DNA from: an uncultured Bacteroidales bacterium
GTDB lineage: Bacteria; Bacteroidota; Bacteroidia; Bacteroidales; FEN-979
Direction: 5' to 3'
Assembly: GCA_903877385.1 (NCBI GenBank)
Contig: CAIRDP010000047.1
Coordinates: 1 to 64,000 of the forward strand
DNA length: 64,000 bases
A program made the translations under genes and the position numbers. Under the pieces are notes generated by a model, which saw nothing but the letters and a program-made list of their open reading frames with translations, had not been told where the DNA came from and did no database searches. Shown here piece after piece: positions 8,957-17,186 of this stretch. Each line of letters opens with the position of its first letter. The stretch's first letter is position 1.

Positions 8957-9520
8957 ATGGATATTATAAAACCAATATATTCAAAAGTTGATCCGCCAGA
9001 AGGCTATTCAGCCCCTGGCGTATTCGCCACAAGTTTCGACAAGGTGATTGGCCTTGCAAGGAGCAATTCCATCTGGCCCCTGCCATTTGCGACCTCATGC
9101 TGCGGCATCGAGTTCATGGCAACCATGGGAGCGCATTACGACCTTGGGCGTTTCGGCGCCGAGAGGCTGAGTTTTAGTCCAAGGCAGGCGGATCTGCTGA
9201 TGGTTATGGGAACCATTGCAAAAAAAATGGGGCCTGTGGTTCAGCAGGTATATGAGCAGATGGCCGAACCACGCTGGGTCATTGCGGTAGGGGCATGTGC
9301 TTCAAGCGGCGGAATTTTTGACACTTACAGCGTTCTGCAGGGTATCGACAGGATTGTTCCGGTGGATGTCTATGTCCCGGGTTGCCCGCCAAGGCCAGAG
9401 CAGATCATTGACGGTTTCATGAGGATACAGGATCTTGTGGCCAACGAGCCCCTGAGAAGGAGGTATTCTGAGGAGTACAGGCAACTGCTGATAAAATACG
9501 GGATATTAAAAGAAAAGTGA
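8957..9520 (+). CDS. nuoB: NADH-quinone oxidoreductase subunit B
   Basis: 187-aa peripheral-arm subunit that holds the terminal [4Fe-4S] cluster N2 next to the quinone site. The cluster ligands are visible as the Cys pair in [12 protein letters not shown], a Cys in GACASSGG and a Cys in [10 protein letters not shown]. Length and order are normal. It starts at ATG 8957, after the repeat-filled 69-bp spacer from nuoA. Confidence 0.96.
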   Translation: MDIIKPIYSKVDPPEGYSAPGVFATSFDKVIGLARSNSIWPLPFATSCCGIEFMATMGAHYDLGRFGAERLSFSPRQADLLMVMGTIAKKMGPVVQQVYEQMAEPRWVIAVGACASSGGIFDTYSVLQGIDRIVPVDVYVPGCPPRPEQIIDGFMRIQDLVANEPLRRRYSEEYRQLLIKYGILKEK

Positions 9521-9565
9521 TTTTTCAAACAGCGGGTTCATCAGGTAATACAGCAGAATTCATCA

Positions 9566-10060
9566 ATGGAAAACTCATTCATAAACGATAAGCTGCGCAA
9601 AAGGTTTGGAGAGGACATCCTGGATGTTGACGACAGCCTGGATATCCTTACCATTACCGTTGCATCCCCCGTGTCATATGAGGTCATCGGATTCCTGAAA
9701 GACAATCCCGGCCTTGGGTTCAGCTTTCTGACCGACCTCACCGGGATACATTATCCCGACAGGGGGCTGGCGTTTGGAGTGATCTATCACCTGCATAATT
9801 TTTACGAAAATAAACGGATCAGGATAAAGACGTTTGTAAGCGGAGATAATCCATGTGTAAGGACTGTAAGCGACTTTTTTTCGGCAGCCAACTGGATGGA
9901 AAGGGAGACCTATGATTTTTACGGGATCATTTTCGAGGGTCATCCCAACCTGAAAAGGATACTGAATGTGGAATACCTGGATTATTTTCCCATGCGTAAG
10001 GAATACCCGCTTGAGGATCCCACGAGAGAAGACAAGGACAATCGATTCTTTGGGAGATGA
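9566..10060 (+). CDS. nuoC: NADH-quinone oxidoreductase subunit C
   Basis: 164-aa peripheral-arm subunit of complex I (30-kDa family). The family signature is ANWMERETYDFYGIIFEGHPNL, about residues 110-131, followed by KRILNVEYLDYFPMRKEYPLED. It is a separate gene from nuoD, not the CD fusion of enterobacteria. The TGA stop (10058-10060) is the first three bases of a heptad repeat that runs into the start of nuoD. Confidence 0.95.
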   Translation: MENSFINDKLRKRFGEDILDVDDSLDILTITVASPVSYEVIGFLKDNPGLGFSFLTDLTGIHYPDRGLAFGVIYHLHNFYENKRIRIKTFVSGDNPCVRTVSDFFSAANWMERETYDFYGIIFEGHPNLKRILNVEYLDYFPMRKEYPLEDPTREDKDNRFFGR

Positions 10061-10091
10061 ATATCGAATATTGAACATTGAATGCTGAATG
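10058..10091 (+). repeat. YGAATRT heptad repeat spanning nuoC stop and nuoD start
   Basis: Units TGAATAT, CGAATAT, TGAACAT, TGAATGC and TGAATG follow one another without gaps. The first TGA is the nuoC stop, and the ATG at 10082 that starts nuoD lies inside the fourth unit. Confidence 0.8.
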
Positions 10092-11257
10092 AAAAGCAAT
10101 ATACGACCCTTAACCTCGGCCCGACACATCCGGCCACGCACGGGATTTTCCAGAACGTGCTGAAGATGGACGGGGAGATCATTCTTGATGCAGAGCAAAC
10201 CATTGGATATATTCACCGTGCTTTTGAAAAGATTGCAGAGCGCCGCCCCTTTTACCAGGTGACCCCGCTTACCGACCGTCTGAATTATTGCTCTTCGCCT
10301 ATCAACAACATAGGCTGGCATCTGACTGTTGAGAAACTGCTGGGAATTAAAACCAGTAAACGCATAGATTATATGCGGATCATTGTTATGGAGCTGGCCA
10401 GAATTACCGATCACCTGGTCTGTAACAGCGTGGTAGGAGTTGACAGCGGAGCCCTCACTGGTTTTATTTATGTGTTCCAGGAAAGGGAAAGAGTTTACGA
10501 GATCTATGAAGAGATCAGCGGGGCCAGACTGACAACCAACCTCGGCCGGGTTGGCGGATTCGAACGTGATTTCAACCCTGCTGTCTTTAAAAAAATAAAG
10601 GAATTCCTTAACCGCCTTCCGAAAGTATTGCATGAGTTTGAGAAGCTCCTCATCCGCAACAGGATCTTCATGGACAGGACGATAAAGGTCGGACCTATCA
10701 GTGCTGAAAGGGCGGTCAATTATGGATTTACCGGGCCGAACCTGAGGGCTGCGGGCGTGGATTACGATGTTCGTGTTATGACACCCTACAGTTCTTATGA
10801 CGATTTTGAATTTACCATCCCGCTAGGAACCCAGGGCGATACTTACGACAGGTTTTGTGTTCGGCAGGAAGAGATCTGGCAAAGCCTGAAACTGATCAGG
10901 AATGCCCTGGACAACCTGCCTGAAGGAAATTTCCATATGGACGCCCCGAATGTTTACCTGCCCGATAAGCAGGATGTTTACAGTAAAATGGAAGCCCTGA
11001 TCTATCACTTCAAGATCGTGATGGGTGAAATTGACGCTCCCGTTGGAGAGGTTTTTCATTCGGTAGAAGGCGGAAACGGGGAGCTTGGGTTTTACCTTGT
11101 AAGCGATGGAGGAAGGGCTGCATACAAGCTGCATTTCCGCAGACCGTGTTTTGTATATTACCAGGCTTATCCTGAAATGATCAGGGGAGGCGTTTTGTCG
11201 GATGCAATCCTGACGATGAGCAGCATGAATGTCATTGCGGGGGAGCTGGATGCGTGA
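10082..11257 (+). CDS. nuoD: NADH-quinone oxidoreductase subunit D
   Basis: 391-aa 49-kDa subunit that forms the quinone-binding pocket with NuoB. The signatures NLGPTHPATHGIFQ (about 11-24), IGYIHRAFEKIAERR and VMELARITDHLVC are present, and the protein ends with VIAGELDA, as the family does. The start MLNEKQ is encoded by the end of the upstream heptad repeat. The same MLNEK start, from the same repeat context, appears in the four-helix-bundle gene at 16396. Confidence 0.96.
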   Translation: MLNEKQYTTLNLGPTHPATHGIFQNVLKMDGEIILDAEQTIGYIHRAFEKIAERRPFYQVTPLTDRLNYCSSPINNIGWHLTVEKLLGIKTSKRIDYMRIIVMELARITDHLVCNSVVGVDSGALTGFIYVFQERERVYEIYEEISGARLTTNLGRVGGFERDFNPAVFKKIKEFLNRLPKVLHEFEKLLIRNRIFMDRTIKVGPISAERAVNYGFTGPNLRAAGVDYDVRVMTPYSSYDDFEFTIPLGTQGDTYDRFCVRQEEIWQSLKLIRNALDNLPEGNFHMDAPNVYLPDKQDVYSKMEALIYHFKIVMGEIDAPVGEVFHSVEGGNGELGFYLVSDGGRAAYKLHFRRPCFVYYQAYPEMIRGGVLSDAILTMSSMNVIAGELDA

Positions 11258-11307
11258 GGAATATCGAACATTGATCAACGAACATTGAATGTTGAATGTC
11301 GAATTGG
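11258..11307 (+). repeat. YGAATRT heptad repeat between nuoD and nuoE
   Basis: About seven units (GAATAT, CGAACAT, TGATCAA, CGAACAT, TGAATGT, TGAATGT, CGAATTG) begin right after the nuoD TGA stop and end six bases before the nuoE start. Confidence 0.8.
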
Positions 11308-11312
11308 AGTAA

Positions 11313-11894
11313 ATGGAGAAAGGAAGCAAGGTTAACCACCATCTTTTTGTAAGGGAGAACAAGGCTGTTTCGTTTTCAGACGAAACGCTGGCGAAAATCC
11401 GCTCCCTCATCCGCAGGTATCCTGAAGGCAGGCAGAAATCGGCTTTGCTTCCGGTCCTGCATATAGCGCAGGAAGAGCTTGGCGGTTACCTTAGCGTTGA
11501 TACCATGGATTATGTGGCTTCACTCCTGGGAATAAACCCCATGGAAGTTTACGAGGTGGCCACTTTTTATTCAATGTTTTATCTTGAAAAAATGGGAAAA
11601 TACGTACTTGAAGTCTGCCATACGGGCCCATGTGCGATCTGCGGCGGGGAAGAGGTGCTGAAGCATATCAAGGATTACCTGCATATTGAAACCGGGGAAA
11701 CAACGCCTGACGGCATGTTTACACTTAAAGAGGTGGAATGCCTGGGTGCATGCGGGAATGGTCCGGTAATGCAGGTCAATACGGAGTTTTACGAACATAT
11801 GACCGAAAAGCAGGTAGAGAAAGTGATAGAGGAACTGAGGCAGAAACAAGGTGAAGAAGGAACATCAAAAGGATGGGCAGAGCAATTCTCCTAG
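11313..11894 (+). CDS. nuoE: NADH-quinone oxidoreductase subunit E
   Basis: 193-aa thioredoxin-fold subunit with a [2Fe-2S] cluster. Ligands are CHTGPC (about residue 105) and, some 40 residues on, CLGACGNGPVMQV. The N-terminal helical part (RRYPEGRQKSALLPVLHIAQEELGG) is typical. The last 22 bases overlap nuoF, so the two are translationally coupled. Confidence 0.95.
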   Translation: MEKGSKVNHHLFVRENKAVSFSDETLAKIRSLIRRYPEGRQKSALLPVLHIAQEELGGYLSVDTMDYVASLLGINPMEVYEVATFYSMFYLEKMGKYVLEVCHTGPCAICGGEEVLKHIKDYLHIETGETTPDGMFTLKEVECLGACGNGPVMQVNTEFYEHMTEKQVEKVIEELRQKQGEEGTSKGWAEQFS

Positions 11895-13204
11895 ATAAGG
11901 TCAATATACCGGGTATCCGGGCCTTTGAGGTCTACCGGGCGCATGGCGGCTATAAACCGGTCGACAAGGGTTTGCGTGAGATGACGGCTGCTCAGGTTCA
12001 GCAGGAAGTCATCAAATCGGGACTCAGGGGACGTGGTGGAGCCGGTTTCCCGACCGGGCTCAAATGGAGTTTCCTTGACAGGAAGTCCGACAAACCCCGT
12101 TATCTTGTTTGCAATGCCGATGAAAGCGAGCCGGGAACCTTCAAGGACCGTTACCTGATGGAGAAGCTCCCCCACCTGCTTATCGAAGGTCTTATTTTAT
12201 CAAGCTATGCACTCGGGGTAAAAACATGTTATATATACATCCGGGGGGAGTTCAAGTACCTTGTGGGCATACTGGAAACGGCCATCCGCGAAGCAAAGAA
12301 AAACAATTACCTTGGCGAGAGGATACTGGGGACGGATTTTTCGCTGGAGATCTATGTCCATCCCGGGGCGGGGGCCTACATCTGCGGTGAGGAAACCGCT
12401 TTGCTTGAATCCCTCGAGGGCAAGCGGGGTAATCCCAGGATAAAACCGCCTTTCCCTGCCTACAAAGGTGTATATGATTGCCCCACGGTTGTCAATAATG
12501 TGGAAACACTGGCTACTGTTGCCCCAATCATAAGTATGGGAGGCGAGACATATGCCGGTATTGGTACCGGTAAAAGTACAGGGACCAAGCTGATATCGGC
12601 TTGCGGGAACATCAACAAGCCCGGGGTTTACGAGATTGAAATGGGACTGCCAACCGAAGATTTCATCTATTCGGAGGAATACTGCGGAGGGATGAAAAAT
12701 GACAGGATGCTGAAAGCGGTGATCCCCGGAGGTTCATCTGTTCCCATTCTGCCTGCAGACCTGATATTAAATACTGCCAAAGGACAACCCAGGCTGATTA
12801 CGTATGAGTCCTTGTCGGAAGGTGAGTTTGAAAGCGGCAGCATGCTTGGTTCAGGAGGATTTATTGTATTTGACGAGGATGCCTGCATTGTCAGGAACAC
12901 CTGGAACCTTACGAGGTTTTACAGGCATGAGTCCTGCGGGCAATGTTCTCCCTGCCGCGAAGGAACGGGATGGATGGAAAAAATTCTGTATCGTATTGAA
13001 CATGGACAGGGAAGGATGAGCGATATAGACCTCCTTGTAAGGATTGCGAAAAATATTGAAGGGAATACCATTTGTCCGCTGGGTGATGCAGCGGCCTGGC
13101 CTGTTGCCAGTGCGATCAGGCATTTTCGGGGGGAATTTGAAGCGCATATAAATGTACCATGTACCATGTACAATGGACAAATGAAAGAAGAAAGAGCATT
13201 ATAA
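11873..13204 (+). CDS. nuoF: NADH-quinone oxidoreductase subunit F
   Basis: 443-aa NADH-binding subunit with FMN and a [4Fe-4S] cluster. The glycine-rich FMN/NADH region is GRGGAGFPTGLKW (about 50-62), then CNADESEPGTFKDR. Cluster ligands are ESCGQCSPCREGT and the distal CPLGDA. Homology ends at FRGEFEAHI. The last residues, NVPCTMYNGQMKEERAL, are an extension encoded largely by a TGTACMA heptad repeat. The stop codon lies in the loop of a hairpin formed with the matching array downstream. Confidence 0.95.
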   Translation: MGRAILLDKVNIPGIRAFEVYRAHGGYKPVDKGLREMTAAQVQQEVIKSGLRGRGGAGFPTGLKWSFLDRKSDKPRYLVCNADESEPGTFKDRYLMEKLPHLLIEGLILSSYALGVKTCYIYIRGEFKYLVGILETAIREAKKNNYLGERILGTDFSLEIYVHPGAGAYICGEETALLESLEGKRGNPRIKPPFPAYKGVYDCPTVVNNVETLATVAPIISMGGETYAGIGTGKSTGTKLISACGNINKPGVYEIEMGLPTEDFIYSEEYCGGMKNDRMLKAVIPGGSSVPILPADLILNTAKGQPRLITYESLSEGEFESGSMLGSGGFIVFDEDACIVRNTWNLTRFYRHESCGQCSPCREGTGWMEKILYRIEHGQGRMSDIDLLVRIAKNIEGNTICPLGDAAAWPVASAIRHFRGEFEAHINVPCTMYNGQMKEERAL

Positions 13205-13241
13205 AAATTGTATTTGTACATAGTACATGGTACATTGTTGA
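13151..13241 (+). repeat. inverted TGTACMA heptad arrays at the nuoF/nuoG junction
   Basis: Arm one (13151-13180: TGTACCA, TGTACCA, TGTACAA, TGGACAA) lies in the 3' end of nuoF. Arm two (13214-13241) is its inverse. Bases 13151-13173 and 13214-13236 are complementary with a single mismatch in 23, leaving a loop of about 40 bases that contains the nuoF stop codon. The mRNA should form a strong hairpin here. Confidence 0.8.
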
Positions 13242-13253
13242 ACAAAGTGAAGA

Positions 13254-14222
13254 ATGTTTAAAATTACTATTGATAACATCCTGATCGAAGTTGAGGAAGG
13301 CACGACCATCCTCCAGGCGGCGCGCATGATAGGCGGGAAGGTTGTGCCCCCGGCTATGTGCTATTACACAGGACTGAAGGGAAGCGGGGGAAAATGCCGT
13401 TCCTGCCTGGTGAAAGTGGCCAAAGGCTCTGCCAAGGATCCAAGGCCGATGCCCAAGCTGGTGGCTTCGTGCAGCACCCCGGTACAGGACGGCATGGTCG
13501 TTGAAAATACCACTTCGGCCGAGGTTCAGGAAGCCCGTAAAGGAGTCGTTGAATTCCTGCTTATCAACCACCCTCTCGACTGCCCGGTTTGCGACCAGGC
13601 CGGGGAATGCGACCTGCAGGACCTGAGCTACGGCTTCGGGATGGAAGAAACCAATACGAGGGAGCCAAGGAGGGAATACCCGGTGGTGGACATCGGACCC
13701 CTTATCAAGCTCCATATGAACCGCTGCATCCATTGCTACCGCTGCGTTCTGGCGGCAGAACAACTCACCAAAAAAAGGGCTCACGGAATGCTTTACCGCG
13801 GAGACACCATGGAGATCAGCACCTTTATCCAAACCGCCATTGACAATGATTTCAGCGGGAACATGATCGATGTTTGCCCCGTTGGAGCGCTTACCGACAA
13901 GACCTTCCGTTTCAAGAGCAGGGTCTGGTTCCTGAACCCGATGAATGCCCACAGGGAATGCAGTAAATGCAGCGGGAAAGTCACTGCATGGATGTTCGGG
14001 AACGAGATCTACCGTATTACAGGCCGGAAGGACCAGTTTGGTGAAGTGGAGGAATTCATCTGCAATGAATGCAGGTTTGAGAAGAAAGACATTAATGACT
14101 GGGTGATCGACGGGCCGCGAAAGATAAAACGGCAATCGGTCATCAGCAGTAATCATTATGAAGAACTGAAAAAAGGGTCGATCATTCATCCTATTGAAGG
14201 TACAACAGAACCACAGGAATAA
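13254..14222 (+). CDS. nuoG: NADH-quinone oxidoreductase subunit G, short form
   Basis: 322-aa iron-sulfur subunit. An N-terminal ferredoxin domain carries Cys in AMCYYTG and GGKCRSC. It is followed by the His/Cys-rich cluster site NHPLDCPVCDQAGECDLQD and a [4Fe-4S] site with CIHCYRC and VCPVGAL. A further ECSKC...CNEC pair lies near residues 225-270. The protein then ends: the large molybdopterin-oxidoreductase-like domain of E. coli NuoG (about 900 aa) is missing. Short NuoG proteins of this size are usual in Bacteroidota. The stop shares one base with the nuoH start. Confidence 0.92.
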   Translation: MFKITIDNILIEVEEGTTILQAARMIGGKVVPPAMCYYTGLKGSGGKCRSCLVKVAKGSAKDPRPMPKLVASCSTPVQDGMVVENTTSAEVQEARKGVVEFLLINHPLDCPVCDQAGECDLQDLSYGFGMEETNTREPRREYPVVDIGPLIKLHMNRCIHCYRCVLAAEQLTKKRAHGMLYRGDTMEISTFIQTAIDNDFSGNMIDVCPVGALTDKTFRFKSRVWFLNPMNAHRECSKCSGKVTAWMFGNEIYRITGRKDQFGEVEEFICNECRFEKKDINDWVIDGPRKIKRQSVISSNHYEELKKGSIIHPIEGTTEPQE

Positions 14223-15247
14223 TGGGCACAATGCTGATATTTAAAATCCTGCTTGCTTCAGCCGTCCTGGTGATGAGCCTTGTTGTGGCCATGTATTCTA
14301 CCCTGATCGAACGTAAAATGGCCGGGTTCTTCCAGGACAGGTTCGGCCCTGACAGGGCGGGCCCCTGGGGATTGCTGCAGCCCCTGGCCGACGGGATCAA
14401 GCTGTTCTTCAAGGAAGAATTCATGCCGAACACGGCTGACAAGTTACTGTATATACTTGGCCCCTCCCTGACCATGCTTATCGCCTGCCTCACCAGCGCC
14501 GTGATACCCTGGGGGCCCGACATCATCATCCGGGGGCAGGCATACAGCCTGCAAATGGCCGATGTGAACATAGGCATCCTCTATATTTTCGCCATTGTTT
14601 CAATAGGAGTCTATGGCATTATGATAGGCGGATGGGCCTCGAACAACAAATATGCATTGCTTGGGGCCGTTCGCGCATCTTCCCAGATGATCAGCTATGA
14701 ACTGGCCATGAGTTTGTCGATCATCACTATTGTCATGATGAGCGGTTCGCTGAGCATGAGGGATATTGTAAACCAGCAGCAGGGCTTCAACTGGAACATT
14801 TGGTACCAGCCCCTGGGTTTTATTATCTTCCTTATCTGCGCCTTTGCCGAAACCAACCGTTCGCCTTTCGACCTGCCCGAATGCGAAACCGAGCTTGTCG
14901 GCGGCTATCATACCGAATACAGCAGCATGAAACTGGGATTTTACCTGTTCTCGGAATACATCAATATGTTCATCTCGGGGGCGGTTATGGCAACTTTGTT
15001 TTTGGGCGGATATCATTTTCCCTTTATCGACAAACTTGGTCTTTCACCCAATGCATTTGCCTTTGTAAGCTTTTTAGTGTTGTTTGCCAAGATCACGTTT
15101 TTCGGGTTCATCTTTATGTGGGTGCGCTGGACTTTGCCTCGTTTCCGTTATGACCAGCTGATGCGCCTGGGTTGGAAAGCCCTGATCCCCCTGGCTATTT
15201 TAAATGTTCTGATCACCGGAGTAGTAATATTATTAAACCAAAAGTAG
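14222..15247 (+). CDS. nuoH: NADH-quinone oxidoreductase subunit H
   Basis: 341-aa membrane subunit linking the quinone site to the proton-pumping arm, with about eight helices. Signatures are ERKMAGFFQDRFGPDRAGPWG (about 30-50), LQPLADGIKLFFKEE and AFAETNRSPFDLPECETELVGG. The ATG at 14222 overlaps the nuoG TAA by one base. Its TAG stop is two bases before the presumed GTG start of nuoI. Confidence 0.96.
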   Translation: MGTMLIFKILLASAVLVMSLVVAMYSTLIERKMAGFFQDRFGPDRAGPWGLLQPLADGIKLFFKEEFMPNTADKLLYILGPSLTMLIACLTSAVIPWGPDIIIRGQAYSLQMADVNIGILYIFAIVSIGVYGIMIGGWASNNKYALLGAVRASSQMISYELAMSLSIITIVMMSGSLSMRDIVNQQQGFNWNIWYQPLGFIIFLICAFAETNRSPFDLPECETELVGGYHTEYSSMKLGFYLFSEYINMFISGAVMATLFLGGYHFPFIDKLGLSPNAFAFVSFLVLFAKITFFGFIFMWVRWTLPRFRYDQLMRLGWKALIPLAILNVLITGVVILLNQK

Positions 15248-15249
15248 AG

Positions 15250-15828
15250 GTGGCCGCACTGACAAAAAGGAGCAAGGTTGTTTCGAACAAAAAGATGTCT
15301 TTTTGGGAGAAGATCTATTTACCCGCCATCCTGGGGGGTATGTGGATTACCTTAGGTCATCTGTTCACAAGGAAAACCACGGTAAGGTACCCTGAGGTTA
15401 CCCGTGAATTTTCCGAAATTTACCGGGGGAAGCATGTGCTCAAGAGGGATGATGAGGGTCGTGAACGCTGCACGGCCTGCGGGCTTTGCGCAGTAGCCTG
15501 CCCGGCCGAAGCCATCACCATGATAGCGGCGGAACGCAAGCCCGGCGAGGAAAATCTCTACAGGGAGGAGAAATATGCTTCCACCTATGAAATCAATATG
15601 CTCAGGTGTATTTTCTGCGGGCTTTGCGAAGAAGCCTGTCCTAAAGAAGCCATCTTCCTGACAAAAGAAATTGTGAAAGCGGGTTATGAAAGGGATACAT
15701 TTGTTTACGGGAAAGATGTCCTTCTGGAACCTTTGGATCCTTTGAAAAGGATTGATGTTTCGAAGCGACAGACCCCGGAAGTTCTGGAATTTAAAAAAGA
15801 CAAGAATCAACGGCATAATGTTCAGTAA
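15250..15828 (+). CDS. nuoI: NADH-quinone oxidoreductase subunit I
   Basis: 192-aa ferredoxin-like subunit with two [4Fe-4S] clusters (N6a and N6b) on the electron path. Both ligand sets are intact: CTACGLCAVACPAEAI and CIFCGLCEEACPKEAI. The start is uncertain. GTG at 15250, right after the nuoH stop, gives a protein beginning VAALTKRSKVVSNKK, which resembles the N-terminus I recall for this phylum. ATG at 15295 (MSFWEKIYLPAI) would shorten it by 15 residues. The end overlaps nuoJ by 11 bases. Confidence 0.92.
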   Translation: MAALTKRSKVVSNKKMSFWEKIYLPAILGGMWITLGHLFTRKTTVRYPEVTREFSEIYRGKHVLKRDDEGRERCTACGLCAVACPAEAITMIAAERKPGEENLYREEKYASTYEINMLRCIFCGLCEEACPKEAIFLTKEIVKAGYERDTFVYGKDVLLEPLDPLKRIDVSKRQTPEVLEFKKDKNQRHNVQ

Positions 15829-16318
15829 TTACATATTCTATTTCCTGTCGGCATTGGCTTTATACAGTGCTGTGATGGTACTGCTTTCGAAGAAGCCCAT
15901 CCACAGCGTGTTGTATCTAACACTGACGTTCTTTGCCATAGGCGGGCATTACATACTTTTAAACGCCCAGTTCCTGGCCATTGTTCACATCATTGTTTAT
16001 GCAGGCGCCATCATGGTGCTTTTCCTGTTCACAGTGATGTTGCTAAACCTGAACAAGGATGAGCGGTCCCCGAAGCCCATCTGGGTAAAAGCTGCGGCAA
16101 TCATTGCTGGGGTCATGCTGGGCCTGGTTTTAATTGCTGTTTTCAGGGGATATGACCTGCACCTGGAGCAGCACCCGATGGAATCGCAGATAGGACTTGT
16201 GAAAGAACTTGGCCGTGTACTTTATAAAGACTATATGCTTCCCTTCGAGGTTTCGTCCATACTGTTTCTTACAGCGATGGTGGGGGCAGTTTTGCTGGGG
16301 AAGAAAGAGCAGCTATGA
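15818..16318 (+). CDS. nuoJ: NADH-quinone oxidoreductase subunit J
   Basis: 166-aa membrane subunit with five hydrophobic helices. The family core KKPIHSVLYLTLTFFAIGGHYILLNAQFLAIVHIIVYAGAIMVLFLFTVMLL is present, including the helix with the pi-bulge. The start is ATG 15818 (MFSNYIFYFLS), inside the end of nuoI. The TGA stop at 16316-16318 is at the same time the first bases of the inverted heptad repeat that precedes the four-helix-bundle gene. Confidence 0.94.
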   Translation: MFSNYIFYFLSALALYSAVMVLLSKKPIHSVLYLTLTFFAIGGHYILLNAQFLAIVHIIVYAGAIMVLFLFTVMLLNLNKDERSPKPIWVKAAAIIAGVMLGLVLIAVFRGYDLHLEQHPMESQIGLVKELGRVLYKDYMLPFEVSSILFLTAMVGAVLLGKKEQL

Positions 16319-16404
16319 ATATCGAATATTGATCAACGAATGATGAATATTGAAGTAAAAAGATTGAATTTCGAATATTGATCAATGAATGATGAATGTT
16401 GAAT
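16316..16404 (+). repeat. left YGAATRT heptad array of the four-helix-bundle unit
   Basis: Two arrays sit one after the other: 16316-16354 (TGAATAT, CGAATAT, TGATCAA, CGAATGA, TGAATAT) and 16362-16404 (TGAATTT, CGAATAT, TGATCAA, TGAATGA, TGAATGT). The first matches the inverse of the array at 16787-16820 with one mismatch over about 33 bases. The second supplies the start codon of the gene between them. Confidence 0.85.
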
Positions 16405-16788
16405 GAAAAGAAAAAATATGATCTTGAGCTGAGGCTGATACAGTTTTCAGTTTTAGTCATTTCATTAAGTGAAAGCCTGATTAACAGCCAATCAGGGAAA
16501 TATATCTCAGGCCAGATAATCAGATCCGGAATCACCCCTGCATTAAACTATGGAGAAGCGAAAAGCGCCGAATCGATTAATGATTTTGTGCATAAAATGA
16601 AAATAGCGTTAAAGGAACTTAGGGAAACATTTATCGCTTTGCAGATAATTAAAGCAAAACCACTTACAAAAAACACAGAATTATTAGATAAATGTATTGT
16701 TGAGTCAAATGTATTGATTTCGATATTCGTCAAAAGCATAAAGACTGCAGAAACAAACAGAAAAATTAATTCAAACAACAATTCGTAA
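16396..16788 (+). CDS. four-helix-bundle protein (23S rRNA intervening-sequence type)
   Basis: 130-aa helical protein of the four-helix-bundle family first seen in intervening sequences of 23S rRNA genes and related in fold to the Avd accessory protein of diversity-generating retroelements. Recognisable are YDLELRLIQFSVLVISLSE, the IRSGITPALNYGEAKSAES hinge, and MKIALKELRETFIALQII. Biochemical role is unknown; nucleic-acid binding is suspected for relatives. It is inserted between nuoJ and nuoK, which are normally adjacent, and is enclosed by inverted heptad arrays. Its start MLNEKKK comes from the repeat. It has no link to complex I function. Base composition is more AT-rich than the nuo genes around it. 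Confidence 0.85.
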   Translation: MLNEKKKYDLELRLIQFSVLVISLSESLINSQSGKYISGQIIRSGITPALNYGEAKSAESINDFVHKMKIALKELRETFIALQIIKAKPLTKNTELLDKCIVESNVLISIFVKSIKTAETNRKINSNNNS

Positions 16789-16820
16789 TTCAACATTCGT
16801 TGATCAATATTCGATATTCA
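16787..16820 (-). repeat. right inverted YGAATRT heptad array of the four-helix-bundle unit
   Basis: Read on the minus strand it starts TGAATAT, CGAATAT, TGATCAA, CGAATGT and matches 16316-16349 with a single mismatch. It overlaps the stop codon of the four-helix-bundle gene (16786-16788) and ends five bases before the nuoK ATG. Confidence 0.85.
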
Positions 16821-16825
16821 CAAAA

Positions 16826-17143
16826 ATGAACGCCCTGAACTCTATACCAATTAGCTACTACCTGATGTTCTGTTCCATGCTGTTTTGCATAGGCGTGATC
16901 GGGGTTTTAATTAAAAGGAATGCATTGGTGATCCTGATGTCGGTAGAGCTGATGATCAATTCGATCAACCTGTTGCTGGCTGCGTTTTCGGCTTATTCGA
17001 ACGATCCTGCAGGGCAGATATTTGTATTTTTTATCATGGTGGTTGCAGCTGCGGAAGTGGCGATAGGACTGGCGATCATTGTGCTGATATATAAAACAAC
17101 GCATTCTATTGACATAGATGTTTTGAATAAGTTGAAATGGTAA
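16826..17143 (+). CDS. nuoK: NADH-quinone oxidoreductase subunit K
   Basis: 105-aa membrane subunit with three helices. The conserved acidic residues are in MSVELMINSINLLL (Glu about residue 37) and AAAEVAIGLAIIVLIYK (Glu about residue 72), both needed for proton translocation in studied complexes. Full length. It is separated from nuoJ by the four-helix-bundle insertion. Confidence 0.95.
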   Translation: MNALNSIPISYYLMFCSMLFCIGVIGVLIKRNALVILMSVELMINSINLLLAAFSAYSNDPAGQIFVFFIMVVAAAEVAIGLAIIVLIYKTTHSIDIDVLNKLKW

Positions 17144-17149
17144 TTATTT

Positions 17150-17173
17150 AAATGGCGAAATAGCGAAATATTT
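17150..17173 (+). repeat. RTRGCGAA octad repeat between nuoK and nuoL
   Basis: Two units of eight bases (TGGCGAAA, TAGCGAAA) followed by TATTTTG. The same octad family occurs at 38904, 56961 and 58696. Confidence 0.55.
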
Positions 17174-17186
17174 TGTAAAAACTGAG

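Noticed and set aside
9674-10633. 319-aa open frame on the minus strand opposite nuoC and nuoD
   Set aside because: Shadow frame; both plus-strand genes are clearly real and the minus product matches no family.
13116-14231. 371-aa open frame on the minus strand opposite nuoG
   Set aside because: It is the antisense shadow of conserved nuoG codons; the plus-strand protein has all cluster ligands.
16316-16404. CRISPR array candidate in the repeat-rich nuo spacers
   Set aside because: Units are 7 bases without unique spacers, and there are no cas genes.
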